A stretch of 64,000 nt of DNA from Collinsella stercoris DSM 13279 (GCF_020735465.1 NZ_CP085935.1:248001-312000), one strand, 5' to 3'; positions 1 to 8,627 are shown, numbered from the stretch's first letter. Numbers and translations: made by a program. The notes: generated by a model from the letters alone, not told the origin.

Positions 1-1
1 G

Positions 2-493
2 AACTGCTTCAACGAGGTGGCGTGGAACTTCGCCGCGGGCAAGCCGTTCACGCGCGAGGTCGCCGACGAGATCATCGAGAGCCTGCGGCCCGACTACGTG
101 GACGGGCTCACGCTGCTGGGCGGCGAGCCCATGGAGCCCGAGAACCAAGAGGGCCTGGTCGAGTTCGTGGAGCGCGTTCGCAAGGAGTTTCCGCGCGGCA
201 GTGGCAAGACCATCTGGTGCTTCACGGGCGACACGTGGGATGTCGAGCTCGTGGCGGGTGGGCGACATCACGCGGAGGTCACCGACCGCCTGCTCGCCTG
301 CGTTGACGTGCTTGTCGATGGCCCGTTCGTGCAGAGTCTCCACGACATCACGCTGCGCTTCCGCGGTTCCTCGAATCAGCGCATCATCGACATGCCCGCC
401 ACGCTCGCCGCGCTCGCGGCGGGGGAGGCCCCCGCGGACGCTGTGCGTCTGTGGGGTGACGAGCGCGTCTACGCGACCCATGCGATGGACTGA
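2..493 (+). CDS. nrdG: Anaerobic ribonucleotide reductase activating protein, 5' end missing
   Basis: This is the C-terminal part of the radical SAM activase that uses a 4Fe-4S cluster and S-adenosylmethionine to install the glycyl radical on the anaerobic ribonucleotide reductase NrdD. The open frame runs in from the window edge, so the start codon and the first two cluster cysteines are outside. The frame opens with NCFNEVAWNF, which carries the last cysteine of the CxxxCxxC cluster in the usual NrdG setting (GCFN). The SAM-binding LGGEP motif follows, then WCFTGD and LVDGPF, all in NrdG order. The nrdD partner is expected just upstream, outside the window. The gene fits a strictly or facultatively anaerobic life style. 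Confidence 0.88.
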   Translation, partial: NCFNEVAWNFAAGKPFTREVADEIIESLRPDYVDGLTLLGGEPMEPENQEGLVEFVERVRKEFPRGSGKTIWCFTGDTWDVELVAGGRHHAEVTDRLLACVDVLVDGPFVQSLHDITLRFRGSSNQRIIDMPATLAALAAGEAPADAVRLWGDERVYATHAMD

Positions 494-668
494 CGATTTT
501 GCCGAATATGCCGCCTGAATGCCGCGCCCCTTTGGGTGTCTGGGGCGCAGTTTTCGGCCGTCTTACTGCGGTGCCGCCCGGCGATCGGTCGGAAAACCGC
601 GGTGGGTGTCGGCGTCCACGGCCTTCCCAACCGCTCCCCACGTGATTTCGTACGTTCACCGCTGCTCT

Positions 669-697
669 CTATCATTACAACGTAATAACAATATTAT
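669..697 (+). promoter_or_regulatory. Putative operator and -10 of the PTS operon
   Basis: A perfect inverted repeat, ATTAC-AAC-GTAAT, lies at 674-686 just before an AT-rich -10-like TATTAT at 692-697. The site is about 65 bp before the first PTS gene. The GntR-type repressor encoded at the end of the operon is the obvious candidate to bind it. I did not find a second copy before the regulator gene, so autoregulation is not supported. The rest of 494-751 shows no gene. Confidence 0.45.
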
Positions 698-751
698 GAA
701 GATAATCAGGATGCCATGGGGCGCCCTATCCGGTAGAGGAAGGACGAACGC

Positions 752-1561
752 ATGATTACGCTTTGGCAAGCTGCGTTGATCGGCCTTGTGGTGGTCGCAA
801 CGCACCTAGACTCGCAGTTGCTTGGCGAATGTAAGCTCCGCGAGCCCGTCGTGACCGGTTTCCTGGTCGGTCTGATCCTGGGCGATGTGACCCAGGGCCT
901 CATCATCGGCGCTCAAATGCAGCTCATGTGGATGGGAGCGACTGCCATCGGTCCAACCGCCGGTCTCGATATCGGCACGGGAGGAACAATCGGAGTCGCG
1001 GTCGCTTTGACCACCGGGTCCGGAGTCGAAAGCGCCATCATGTTCGGCGTGCCGGTCTCAGTTGTCATGCAATTCGTCAACACTCTTTTGATGGCCCTGT
1101 TTTCCGGGGCTATGGCAATGGCTGATAAAGAGGTCGACAAGCTCAACTTCCGCGGTCTTGCCATGATTCACTGGGGATGCACCATCTTGCTGGTCGCCCT
1201 TTACTGGATCCTCACCTTCTCCCTCATGTATTTCGGCAGCGGCATCATCGACACGATCGTCAACGGTCTGCCGGAGTGGGTCAGCAACGGCCTCAACGGC
1301 GTCGCCGCCCTGCTGCCCGCGCTCGGCTTCGCCCTGCTGATGAAGATCATCATGAACGGCTCCCTGTGGCCCTATTTCATCCTCGGCTTCGTACCCGCTG
1401 CCTTTGTCGGCTTCGACATGAACATGGTCGGCATGGCTGCCGTCGCGGTCGCCATTGCGCTCATCATATTCCAGATCAAGAGCGGTCAGGGCCAGGCTGT
1501 CCAGCCCGCGGTCGCAACTTCTGTCACCGATATCGCTTCCGACGACGAGTGGGAGGACTAG
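752..1561 (+). CDS. PTS mannose/fructose/sorbose family transporter subunit IIC
   Basis: This is the membrane channel subunit of a mannose-type phosphotransferase system, and it imports a sugar together with subunit IID. The 269-residue protein is almost wholly hydrophobic, with about eight predicted membrane segments, and has the family's N-terminal LGDVTQGLIIGAQMQLMWMG stretch that lines the sugar path. The ATG follows GAGGAAGGA at normal spacing. The gene is the first of a tight set, IIC, IID, IIB, SIS protein and IIA, on one strand. The sugar cannot be read from the sequence, but the SIS partner suggests an aminated or Amadori-type sugar. Confidence 0.93.
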   Translation: MITLWQAALIGLVVVATHLDSQLLGECKLREPVVTGFLVGLILGDVTQGLIIGAQMQLMWMGATAIGPTAGLDIGTGGTIGVAVALTTGSGVESAIMFGVPVSVVMQFVNTLLMALFSGAMAMADKEVDKLNFRGLAMIHWGCTILLVALYWILTFSLMYFGSGIIDTIVNGLPEWVSNGLNGVAALLPALGFALLMKIIMNGSLWPYFILGFVPAAFVGFDMNMVGMAAVAVAIALIIFQIKSGQGQAVQPAVATSVTDIASDDEWED

Positions 1562-1564
1562 AAC

Positions 1565-2416
1565 ATGTCTGAGATTCTCAATAACGAGGCGACGGCTGCC
1601 GATAATGGCCATGTCCTCACCAATGCGGATTTCCGCGGTATCACCCTTCGCAGCTTCACCCTCATGAGCTCCTTCAACTACGAGCGCATGCAGTCGCTGG
1701 GCTTCCTATACGGCATCATGAAGCCGCTGCGCAAGATCTACGCCGGCGACGACGAAGGTCTGCGTGAGGCGATGCATCGTCACATGGCCGCCTTCAACAT
1801 GACCTGCGCCCCCTCGACGTTCGTCATGGGCATCGCGCTCGCCATGGAGGAGATGTACGCCAAGGACAAGACCATGGACACCTCCGGCGTCAACGCTATC
1901 AAGGTCTCCCTCATGGGACCGCTGTCCGGTATCGGCGATACGTTCTTCTGGGGCATCTTCCGTATCCTCGCCTGCTCGCTCGGTGTCAGCTTCGCCGCGC
2001 AAGGCAACCCCATCGCCCCGTTCATCTTGCTGTTTGTCTTCAACCTGCCCAACGTCCTGGTGCGTTGGTTCGGTATCAAGCTCGGCTACACACAGGGCTC
2101 CAGCCTGATCGAGAAGCTCGAGAAGGGCGGTCAGATGCAGCTCGTGACCCACTGTGCCGGCATCATCGGCGCGGTGTCCATCGGCACCATGATCGCCATG
2201 TGGGTCTCCATCAACTGTCCGCTCGTTTTCCAGATCGGTGAGATGGAGATCATCATCCAGGACTACCTGAACCAGATTTTTCCCAAGCTCCTGCCGCTCG
2301 CCGCGACGCTCGGCGTGTACGGTGCGCTCAAGAAGGGGCTTAACACCTCTGCCATCATCGGCGGCATCGTCGTGATCGGCTTCGTCCTGGGCGTGCTCGG
2401 CGCCGTCTCGATGTAG
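1565..2416 (+). CDS. PTS mannose/fructose/sorbose family transporter subunit IID
   Basis: This is the second membrane component of the mannose-type PTS and works as a complex with IIC. The 283-residue protein starts with a cytoplasmic helical part that includes SSFNYERMQSLGFLYGIMKP, a hallmark of IID proteins. This is followed by LMGPLSGIGDTFFWG and hydrophobic segments near residues 120-155, 190-215 and 255-280. It begins three bases after the IIC stop, so the two are probably translationally coupled. There is no sign of truncation. Confidence 0.93.
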   Translation: MSEILNNEATAADNGHVLTNADFRGITLRSFTLMSSFNYERMQSLGFLYGIMKPLRKIYAGDDEGLREAMHRHMAAFNMTCAPSTFVMGIALAMEEMYAKDKTMDTSGVNAIKVSLMGPLSGIGDTFFWGIFRILACSLGVSFAAQGNPIAPFILLFVFNLPNVLVRWFGIKLGYTQGSSLIEKLEKGGQMQLVTHCAGIIGAVSIGTMIAMWVSINCPLVFQIGEMEIIIQDYLNQIFPKLLPLAATLGVYGALKKGLNTSAIIGGIVVIGFVLGVLGAVSM

Positions 2417-2429
2417 GGATGTGGGTGCA

Positions 2430-2906
2430 GTGGCTATCGTAGACGCTCGCATCGATGACCGCCTGATCCACGGCCAGGTGTGCAGCTTTTGGATTCCAGA
2501 GTATCGCGTCGACCGCATTGTGATCGTCGATGACGATATCGCCAAAGACGAGATGCGCAAGACCGCATTGAGGTTCGGTTGCCCCGGTGAGTGCAAGCTG
2601 TCAATCTTCGACACTGAGAAGGCCGCCGACAAGTTCCTCGCGAACATCGACCGCGGAATCCGCGTGATGATCTTGTGCAACCGCCCCCAGCCCATCCTCG
2701 CCATGGCGCGCAACGGCTTCAAGGTGGACCATGTCACGGTCGGCAACATGTCGACTAAAGACGATGCCAAGCAGGTGCGCAAGACGGTGTTCGTCTCGCC
2801 TGAGGAATGGCGGGCGTTCCATGACCTTGCAGAGGTGGGGATCCCGATCTTCGATCAGATGATCCCCACCGACGCGCGTGAAGAGATCACGAATTTGTTC
2901 AAGTGA
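2430..2906 (+). CDS. PTS mannose/fructose/sorbose family subunit IIB
   Basis: This is the cytoplasmic phosphocarrier that passes phosphate from IIA to the incoming sugar. The active-site histidine is in the N-terminal motif RIDDRLIHGQV (His14 with the chosen start). I chose GTG 2430 because it gives the short N-terminus typical of the family and leaves room for the GGGA-containing ribosome site. GTG 2421 is the alternative and adds three residues. The protein has about 158 residues, which is standard for a separate IIB domain. It sits between IID and the SIS protein gene. Confidence 0.92.
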   Translation: MAIVDARIDDRLIHGQVCSFWIPEYRVDRIVIVDDDIAKDEMRKTALRFGCPGECKLSIFDTEKAADKFLANIDRGIRVMILCNRPQPILAMARNGFKVDHVTVGNMSTKDDAKQVRKTVFVSPEEWRAFHDLAEVGIPIFDQMIPTDAREEITNLFK

Positions 2907-2960
2907 CGTGTGGGCGGGGTCGCGATCGAGCGCCCGCCCCCGACTGATTGGAAGGCAATC

Positions 2961-4064
2961 ATGGCAGAAATCGCCCAGACGGTGCTTGATAACATCAGGT
3001 ACCAGCCGACCGTGCTCCCCGAGGTGCTCGCCGGCCGCTCGGCGTTCGTCGACCCGTTCGTCGAACTGGTCCAGGAGCATGACATCAAGAAGGTCATCTT
3101 CTTCGGGTCCGGTACCTCCTACAACGTCTCCCAGATAGCAGCGTACTATTTCAAGCATATCGTCGGCATGGCCGCCGAGGCCCAGTACCCCACCGTGTTC
3201 AAGCATTATGAGAAGCCCGATTGGACCGGCCTGGTGCCCAACAAACAGATCCTCATGGTTGGCATCAGCCAGTCGGGCACGTCGGTCTCCACGTGCGAGG
3301 TAATGCAATACGGCCGCGAACTCGGATGTCGAACCCTCGCTATCACGGGCGACCTGGAGAGCGAGATCACCCATCACGTGGACCGCTCCGTCCATCTGCT
3401 CGTTGGCGAGGAGCTCACGCCCCCCGAGACCAAGGGCTACACGGTTTCGGTGCTGAGCGTCTATCTGTGGGCGTTGGGCGTGGCTCGCGCCCGCGGCGCC
3501 ATGACCGCCGACGAGCATGCCGCGGCCATCGCCGAGGCAGAGGATTTCGTGAACGATTTCCAATCAATCATCGATGAGAGCGAGGCTTGGTACGAGCGCA
3601 ACAAGGCCTCCATCGCGCACAGCGACCGCCTGTATGTGATTGGCTATGGCGTCGATTACGGTTCCATGCTCGAGGGCATGCTCAAGGTGGGCGAGATGTT
3701 TCGCGTTCCGACCATCGGCTATGAGCTCGAGGAGTATAGCCATGGGCCGACCATGGCGCTGCGCGACAACCAGACGCTTTTCATGATCGGCTCGGATGAG
3801 GCGGAGTTCGAGCGCATGCTCGTATTCCGCGAGGCATATCTGCGCTACACGCCCCGCGTGCATGTGATCACCTGCAAGGACCTCGCCGACGCCGACGACC
3901 GCGATCTCGTGTTCACGCACAAGGTGAACAAGTACCTTGCGCCCTTGGCATACACCGTGCCATTCCAGTTTGTCGCCGCGAAGGGTGCTCGAGATATCTT
4001 CATCGATACCAACGTGAACCCCTTCAAGGAGCCCTTGGCTCACTACGCCTCCGACGACGAGTAG
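2961..4064 (+). CDS. SIS-domain sugar-phosphate isomerase/deglycase, FrlB/GfrF/AgaS-like
   Basis: This is a double-SIS sugar phosphate protein of 367 residues, like the C-terminal isomerase half of glucosamine-6-phosphate synthase and like Amadori-product deglycases. Visible motifs are FFGSGTSYN near residue 50, GISQSGTSVSTCE near 105, and GYELEEYSHGPTMAL near 255; the last carries the glutamate and histidine expected at the active site. ATG 2961 is chosen because GGAAGG lies just before it, and the frame open from 2910 has no comparable site. Being inside a mannose-type PTS operon, it probably cleaves the phosphorylated imported sugar, perhaps fructoselysine- or glucoselysine-phosphate. A keto-aldose isomerase of the AgaS type is the main alternative. 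The substrate is inference. Confidence 0.85.
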   Translation: MAEIAQTVLDNIRYQPTVLPEVLAGRSAFVDPFVELVQEHDIKKVIFFGSGTSYNVSQIAAYYFKHIVGMAAEAQYPTVFKHYEKPDWTGLVPNKQILMVGISQSGTSVSTCEVMQYGRELGCRTLAITGDLESEITHHVDRSVHLLVGEELTPPETKGYTVSVLSVYLWALGVARARGAMTADEHAAAIAEAEDFVNDFQSIIDESEAWYERNKASIAHSDRLYVIGYGVDYGSMLEGMLKVGEMFRVPTIGYELEEYSHGPTMALRDNQTLFMIGSDEAEFERMLVFREAYLRYTPRVHVITCKDLADADDRDLVFTHKVNKYLAPLAYTVPFQFVAAKGARDIFIDTNVNPFKEPLAHYASDDE

Positions 4065-4075
4065 GAGAGGCAGAT

Positions 4076-4498
4076 ATGATCCGCTTGCTGCTTGCCGGCC
4101 ATGGGCGCTTCGCGACGGGAGTCCTATCCGGAATAGAGATGATTTTCGGACCTCAGGGCGATATCGAGACGGTCGAGTTCGTCGACGGTGAGACGAAGAC
4201 GGAGCTCGATGCCAAGATGGACACCGCCCTCGAACGACTTGAGGGCGCCCAGGGGGTGTTGCTGCTGTGCGATGTGCTTCAGGGCAGCCCATTCCAATGT
4301 GCTGCGGAGCGCGCCTTACGCGACGAGCGGATTCGCGTCGTGTATGGCGCTAACGTGCCCATGGCGCTAGAGGTCGTGGCACGGCTGATGGGCGGTGTCG
4401 ATGATATCGACGAGCTTGCGAATGCCGTGGTCGAAATCGGACGAGAGCATATCGGAATGTTCGATCGAGCCTCCGCTTCCTGTGATGATGATTGGTAA
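4076..4498 (+). CDS. PTS mannose/fructose/sorbose family subunit IIA
   Basis: This is the first cytoplasmic phosphocarrier of the PTS and accepts phosphate from HPr. The 140-residue protein has the phosphorylated histidine in LLAGHGRFATG (His9) and the LLCDVLQGSP segment typical of mannose-family IIA domains. The ATG is preceded by TAGGAGAGGCAGAT, a good ribosome site, 11 bases after the SIS gene stop. It completes the operon, giving four separate PTS polypeptides rather than a IIAB fusion. Confidence 0.93.
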   Translation: MIRLLLAGHGRFATGVLSGIEMIFGPQGDIETVEFVDGETKTELDAKMDTALERLEGAQGVLLLCDVLQGSPFQCAAERALRDERIRVVYGANVPMALEVVARLMGGVDDIDELANAVVEIGREHIGMFDRASASCDDDW

Positions 4499-4536
4499 CT
4501 TAGGGGGTCGGTAAGCACCGGCATTGCTCGCGTATG

Positions 4537-4560
4537 GCGGCCCCGTTCAGGCGGGGCCGC
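4537..4560 (+). terminator. GC-rich hairpin between the PTS operon and its regulator gene
   Basis: The two arms GCGGCCCC and GGGGCCGC pair perfectly around an 8-base loop. No T-run follows, so termination would be weak or factor-dependent. The next bases, TGC-TATAGT (4561-4569), look like an extended -10 for the gntR gene, so the hairpin probably separates two transcription units. Confidence 0.5.
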
Positions 4561-4617
4561 TGCTATAGTATTGAAGCGTGCCGATTATTGCGGCGTTCTT
4601 CACGAGAATGGATCGGC

Positions 4618-5361
4618 ATGCACTTCGATTATGTGACGATAGACCGGTCGTCTCCCATACCCCTTCACAAGCAACTCGAGGATTCCATCACTCGGGCGAT
4701 AGGCTCTGGTGCGCTCAAGGTCGGCGACAAGCTGCCGACGGAGGATGATCTGGCGACGGAGTTCGGCCTGTCTCGGCCTGTCGTCCGACAGGCATACGGT
4801 TCATTAGTGGGGGCGGGCCTGCTGGTTCGGGAACGTGGTCGTGGCAGCTTCGTAAAGGCGCAAAACTATGGCATGTTTGCCCATAAGATTCTGAGTTTCT
4901 CTCAGGAGATGCTCCTGCTTGGTCATTCTCCCGCCACACGAGTTCTCTCGTTTTGCCATGCCCCACTTCCGGAATATGCAGCAGGGGAGCGCTGTCCAGC
5001 TGGTGGCGATTGGCTATATTTGGAGCGGTTGCGTTATACGGACGGTACTCCTTCGGTGTATTTGAGAACATGGGTTCCTGCCGACCGCTTTCCGGCAATC
5101 GAGGGGTACGACTTTTCTACAAATTCTCTGTACTCAACCATCAAATTGCTTTATGACGTGCGCCCTGCGCACGCCGATCGCTCCGTATGGGCCGTTAATG
5201 CGGACGAGCATCAGTCCGACCTTCTTAGCCTACCGTTGGGTACGGCGCTTGAGGTCATGCATAGTTTTGTGGAGGATCAACATAACGAGCTGATGGAAAT
5301 CAGCATCGAATACTTTCCGGGCAAGTCCTGTCGATTTAACTTCTCTGTTGACGCTGAGTAG
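4618..5361 (+). CDS. GntR family transcriptional regulator (HutC/UTRA type)
   Basis: This is a DNA-binding regulator, probably the repressor of the PTS operon before it. The N-terminal winged helix (residues 1-75) contains PIPLHKQLE, GALKVGDKLPTEDDLATEFG and SRPVVRQAYGSL. The C-terminal UTRA effector domain (about 85-247) would bind a sugar phosphate. ATG 4618 gives the standard HutC-type start, MHFDYVTIDRSSPIPLHKQL. Upstream in-frame codons fall inside the hairpin and are unlikely. The extended -10 at 4561-4569 suggests its own promoter. Confidence 0.9.
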   Translation: MHFDYVTIDRSSPIPLHKQLEDSITRAIGSGALKVGDKLPTEDDLATEFGLSRPVVRQAYGSLVGAGLLVRERGRGSFVKAQNYGMFAHKILSFSQEMLLLGHSPATRVLSFCHAPLPEYAAGERCPAGGDWLYLERLRYTDGTPSVYLRTWVPADRFPAIEGYDFSTNSLYSTIKLLYDVRPAHADRSVWAVNADEHQSDLLSLPLGTALEVMHSFVEDQHNELMEISIEYFPGKSCRFNFSVDAE

Positions 5362-5463
5362 AAGCTGGAATTGCGCTTCCGTTGCACGCCCCATGCGGAC
5401 GACCGGGCCGACTCATCGCGCCGTTGCCATGTGGGGTCGTCGGGTTGCGGCCTTTTGTCGTGG

Positions 5464-5469
5464 TACGAT
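5464..5469 (+). promoter_or_regulatory. Likely -10 element of folE
   Basis: TACGAT lies 37 bp before the chosen folE start. A transcript starting about seven bases downstream would leave an untranslated leader long enough for the GGAAAG ribosome site at 5491-5496. This decides for ATG 5506 over ATG 5479. Confidence 0.4.
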
Positions 5470-5505
5470 ACCCTGCATATGAAACAACACGGAAAGCTGG
5501 TAGAG

Positions 5506-6063
5506 ATGGTCGATCAGGAAAAGGCGCGCGTGGCGGTCAGGATGCTGCTCGAGGCCATCGGCGAGGACCCGGATCGCGAGGGGCTCGTCGAGACTCCCGA
5601 TCGCGTGGCGCGCATGTATTCCGAGCTTTGCGACGGCATGGATCGAAGAGCCTCCGAGCATCTGTCCAAGACCTTCGCCGTCTCCGGCGACGACCTCGTC
5701 ATCGAGCGCGACATCACCTTCTACTCGCTGTGCGAGCACCATATGCTGCCGTTCTACGGTAAGGCAGCCATCGGCTACATCCCCAACGGACGCGTGGCGG
5801 GCCTTTCCAAGCTCGCGCGCGCGGTCGAGGTGTTCGCCCGTCGTCTGCAGCTGCAGGAGCAGCTTACTGCTCAGGTCGCCGATGCGCTCATGGCCGAGCT
5901 CGACTGCAAGGGCGCCATCGTGTATATGGAGGCCGAGCATATGTGCATGACCATGCGCGGTGTCCAAAAATCGGGCACAAAAACCGCCACTCTCGCCCGT
6001 AGGGGTGCGTTTGTCGAAAACCCAGAGCTCGAGGCAAGATTTTTCCGTATGCTAGATAGGTAG
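5506..6063 (+). CDS. folE: GTP cyclohydrolase I
   Basis: This enzyme converts GTP to 7,8-dihydroneopterin triphosphate, the first step of folate synthesis, and can also feed 7-deazaguanine pathways. The 185-residue protein has the family's zinc and catalytic segments: [29 protein letters not shown], the [12 protein letters not shown] helix, and the [17 protein letters not shown] stretch with the second zinc cysteine. ATG 5506 follows GGAAAG at nine bases; ATG 5479 would add nine residues. folB, a later step of the same pathway, is 6 kb away in this window. Confidence 0.95.
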   Translation: MVDQEKARVAVRMLLEAIGEDPDREGLVETPDRVARMYSELCDGMDRRASEHLSKTFAVSGDDLVIERDITFYSLCEHHMLPFYGKAAIGYIPNGRVAGLSKLARAVEVFARRLQLQEQLTAQVADALMAELDCKGAIVYMEAEHMCMTMRGVQKSGTKTATLARRGAFVENPELEARFFRMLDR

Positions 6064-6089
6064 GGTTGTTTTACCCGCTGAATCTGCTG

Positions 6090-6127
6090 AGGCGGCGCGT
6101 TGACGGGAGTGCCCGCACGCGCCGCCT
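6090..6127 (+). terminator. Hairpin between folE and birA
   Basis: The 11-bp arms AGGCGGCGCGT and ACGCGCCGCCT pair perfectly, and the loop contains an inner CGGG/CCCG stem. The bases after it are TATTCGC, only mildly T-rich. It may end folE transcription or attenuate entry into birA, whose ribosome site begins about 30 bases later. Confidence 0.5.
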
Positions 6128-6170
6128 TATTCGCATATGTGAGGGGCCTCCAGCGGAAGAGGGGATCGAG

Positions 6171-7046
6171 ATGGGGGAGAATTTGCCGCTCATCGAGGTG
6201 GTCGATGAGATCGGTTCGACCAATGCCGAAATGAAGAGGCGCGGCCGTGAGGGCGCGCCGCATGGCGCCGCCCTTCGTGCGCGCGTCCAGACTGCCGGCC
6301 GCGGTCAGCGCACCCATATGTGGGCGTCTCCCGCCGGAGGCCTGTATCTCTCGGTCCTTCTCAGACCCGATGTGTCCGCCACCGCGTTGCCCGCTTTGCC
6401 CGTTGCCTGTGCGATGGGCGCCATGGGCGCATTGCGTGAGGCGGGTTGCCCGGGCGTGCGTCTCAAGTGGCCCAACGACATCGTCGTGGGTGGCCGCAAG
6501 CTCGCGGGCGTGCTCACGGAGCTCGCCATGTCCGACGAGGGCGCGTTCGCCGTGTGCGGCATCGGTGTGAACATCGAGACTCCCGAGCTCCCTGCGAGTG
6601 ACGGCGCCTTGGCTCCGCTGCCGGCGACGGGCCTGCGCGATGCCCTCGCCCCTGGGGCCTCCTGTCCCGATTTGGACGTTCTTGCCGATGCCATTCGAGA
6701 CGGCATCCTTAAGTTCGTGGAGGGCTGGTCGGCGGCCGACCGTTGGAATCGCAAATACCCGAGCCCGGATAGCTCCGCGCAGCAGACGTCGAGTGCCGAG
6801 GTCGATCGTTGGATCAAAGATCCCGTGCGCGGCGGAGCCGAAGGCCCTTTGGCGCCGCTGCTTGCCGCATATAACGCCTCGTTGGCGTTTATCGGCACGC
6901 GGGTCCGCGTCATCACCATCGAGGGCGAGGAGTTGGTCTGTGGACTGTTCTTGGGCGTCGATGGGTATGGCTACGCACTCGTTTCGCACGATGGGGGCAT
7001 CGTGGACACCTACGACGCCGTGGATGTCTGCATCCGTCCGGCGTAG
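6171..7046 (+). CDS. birA: Biotin--protein ligase, group I without DNA-binding domain
   Basis: This ligase activates biotin with ATP and attaches it to the lysine of carrier proteins. The 291-residue protein shows the catalytic motifs GRGQRTHMWASPAGGLYLS, LKWPNDIVVGG, AGVLTEL and GIGVNIE. A C-terminal SH3-like domain (about 240-291) includes GTRVRVITIEGEELVCGLF. There is no N-terminal winged helix, so it should not act as a repressor. ATG 6171 follows GGAAGAGGGG. It sits convergent to the decarboxylase operon that contains a biotin carrier protein, its likely substrate. A stretch near residues 195-225 looks like a lineage-specific insert. Confidence 0.93.
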   Translation: MGENLPLIEVVDEIGSTNAEMKRRGREGAPHGAALRARVQTAGRGQRTHMWASPAGGLYLSVLLRPDVSATALPALPVACAMGAMGALREAGCPGVRLKWPNDIVVGGRKLAGVLTELAMSDEGAFAVCGIGVNIETPELPASDGALAPLPATGLRDALAPGASCPDLDVLADAIRDGILKFVEGWSAADRWNRKYPSPDSSAQQTSSAEVDRWIKDPVRGGAEGPLAPLLAAYNASLAFIGTRVRVITIEGEELVCGLFLGVDGYGYALVSHDGGIVDTYDAVDVCIRPA

Positions 7047-7072
7047 ACCCTACTCGCTTCATAGAACGTGGT

Positions 7073-7106
7073 CCGTGGCCCGCGACGTTGCCGTCGCGGG
7101 CCACGG
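7073..7106 (+). terminator. Strong inverted repeat after birA
   Basis: Two perfect 15-bp arms flank the loop TTGC. The left arm starts CCGTGGCCCG and the right arm ends GGGCCACGG. No T-run follows, so it is either a weak or Rho-assisted terminator or a repeat element. It lies in the convergent space between birA and the decarboxylase operon. Confidence 0.55.
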
Positions 7107-7162
7107 TGCGTTCGGGCCGCGCGGGCAAGCCTCTGTTCGACCGGGTATGGAGGTCGAGCATG

Positions 7163-7200
7163 AAAAAGCGGGCGCCCGCGAAGGAGATGCGGGCGCCCGC
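7163..7200 (-). terminator. Intrinsic terminator of the decarboxylase operon
   Basis: Two copies of the self-complementary 12-mer GCGGGCGCCCGC at 7168-7179 and 7189-7200 pair around a 9-base loop. Read on the reverse strand, the stem is followed by a run of five T's. It lies 29 bp beyond the stop of the last gene of the reverse-strand operon. Confidence 0.8.
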
Positions 7201-7228
7201 CGTAGGGAGACGCTATGTCTCGCTGTCT

Positions 7229-8623
7229 TTACGCCACGTCGATGGAGACGCTGACCTCTTGGACGGGGACGTCGTAGAACGGGTCCTCGCGCCGGCCGAG
7301 GAAGTCGCGCGCCTGCTCGGGGAACAGGGCGTAGGAGAGCACGTCCTCCTCGGAGCGAGCGTAGGCCGCGATCTCCTCGCGCAGGCGCGGCATCGCGGGC
7401 TCGATTAGGTCGGCGGGGCGGCAGGTGATCACCTCGTCGTCGCCGATGATCTGGCGGCGGATCTTCTCCGAGATCGTCACCGGCGGGCGTCCGTACTGTC
7501 CGCGCACGTAGTCCTTGATCTCGGCGGGGACCACCTTGTAGCGCTCGCCGGAGATGACGTTCATGAGGGCTTGGGAGCCCACCATCTGGGAGAGCGGGGT
7601 CACGAGCGGCGGGTAGCCCAGGTCGGCGCGCACGCGGGGCACCTCAGCCAGCACCTCGGCGTACTTGTCCTCCACGTGCATGTCCTTCAAGTTGGCGAGC
7701 AGGTTGGAGAGCATGCCACCGGGGACCTTGTACAGCAGCGCCTTGGGCTCGACGGCCATGACCTTGGGGTTGAGGCCGCCCTCTTCCAAAAAGCGGTTGC
7801 GGATGGGCAGGAAATGAGCCGCCACCGCCTCGAGCTTGTCGATGTCCAGGCCGGTCTTGTAGCCGAGCGCCTCCAGGGCGATCGCCATGGACTCGGTGGC
7901 GGGCTGGCTCGTGCCCTCGGCGAAGGGGGAGGAGCAGGTGTCGATGATGTCGGCGCCCGCCTCCACGGCCTTGAGGTAGGTCATCTGGGCGATGCCCGCG
8001 GTGCCGTGCGTGTGCACCTGTAGGGGCAGGTCGCAGGAGGCCTTGATCTCGCTCACGAGCTCAAAGGCGACGTCGGGGGTGAGCACGCCCGCCATGTCCT
8101 TGATGCAGATGGAGTCCGCGCCGGCCCGCGCCATCTCGTTTGCCAGGCTCACAAAGTAGCGCACCGTGTGCACGTCGCTCGTGGTGTAGGAGATGGCGGC
8201 CTGCACCTCGCCGCCGGCCTCCTTGGCCGCGCGGATGGAGGTCTGCAGGTTGCGGGTGTCGTTGAGCGCGTCGAAGATGCGGATGACGTCGATGCCGTTC
8301 TCCACGGACTTCTTGACGAGGGCCTCGACTACGTCGTCGGCGTAATTGCGGTAGCCGAGCAGGTTCTGGCCGCGCAGCAGCATCTGCAGCTTGGTGTTCT
8401 TGACGTGCGCGCGGATGGTGCGCAGGCGCTCCCACGGGTCCTCGTTGAGGTAGCGCAGGCAGCTGTCGAACGTGGCACCGCCCCACACCTCGAGCGCCTC
8501 GAAGCCGCAGGCGTCGAGCGTCTCCAAAATGGGCAGCATGTCCTCGATGGGCATGCGCGTGGCGATCTGGCTTTGCTGGCCGTCGCGCAGGACGGTCTCC
8601 ATAAAGCGAATCTTGCGGTTCAT
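7229..8623 (-). CDS. oadA: Carboxyltransferase (alpha) subunit of Na+-pumping decarboxylase, OadA/PycB-like
   Basis: This catalytic subunit moves the carboxyl group of an oxo-acid, most likely oxaloacetate, to biotin on the carrier protein. The 464-residue protein has the metal-binding RDGQQS near residue 15, CIKDMAG near 175, HTHGTAG near 200, and a conserved C-terminal PycA-type domain. It ends without the biotinyl domain found in classical OadA; that domain is a separate gene in this operon. It starts four bases after the stop of the short membrane gene, and GGAGG lies in that gene's last codons. Homology to transcarboxylase 5S and pyruvate carboxylase B means the exact substrate is not certain. 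Confidence 0.92.
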   Translation of the reverse strand: MNRKIRFMETVLRDGQQSQIATRMPIEDMLPILETLDACGFEALEVWGGATFDSCLRYLNEDPWERLRTIRAHVKNTKLQMLLRGQNLLGYRNYADDVVEALVKKSVENGIDVIRIFDALNDTRNLQTSIRAAKEAGGEVQAAISYTTSDVHTVRYFVSLANEMARAGADSICIKDMAGVLTPDVAFELVSEIKASCDLPLQVHTHGTAGIAQMTYLKAVEAGADIIDTCSSPFAEGTSQPATESMAIALEALGYKTGLDIDKLEAVAAHFLPIRNRFLEEGGLNPKVMAVEPKALLYKVPGGMLSNLLANLKDMHVEDKYAEVLAEVPRVRADLGYPPLVTPLSQMVGSQALMNVISGERYKVVPAEIKDYVRGQYGRPPVTISEKIRRQIIGDDEVITCRPADLIEPAMPRLREEIAAYARSEEDVLSYALFPEQARDFLGRREDPFYDVPVQEVSVSIDVA

Positions 8624-8627
8624 GACC

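Noticed and set aside
4534-4617. Longer N-terminus for the GntR regulator
   Set aside because: The extra codons run through the GC-rich hairpin and the -10 element. The family start matches ATG 4618.
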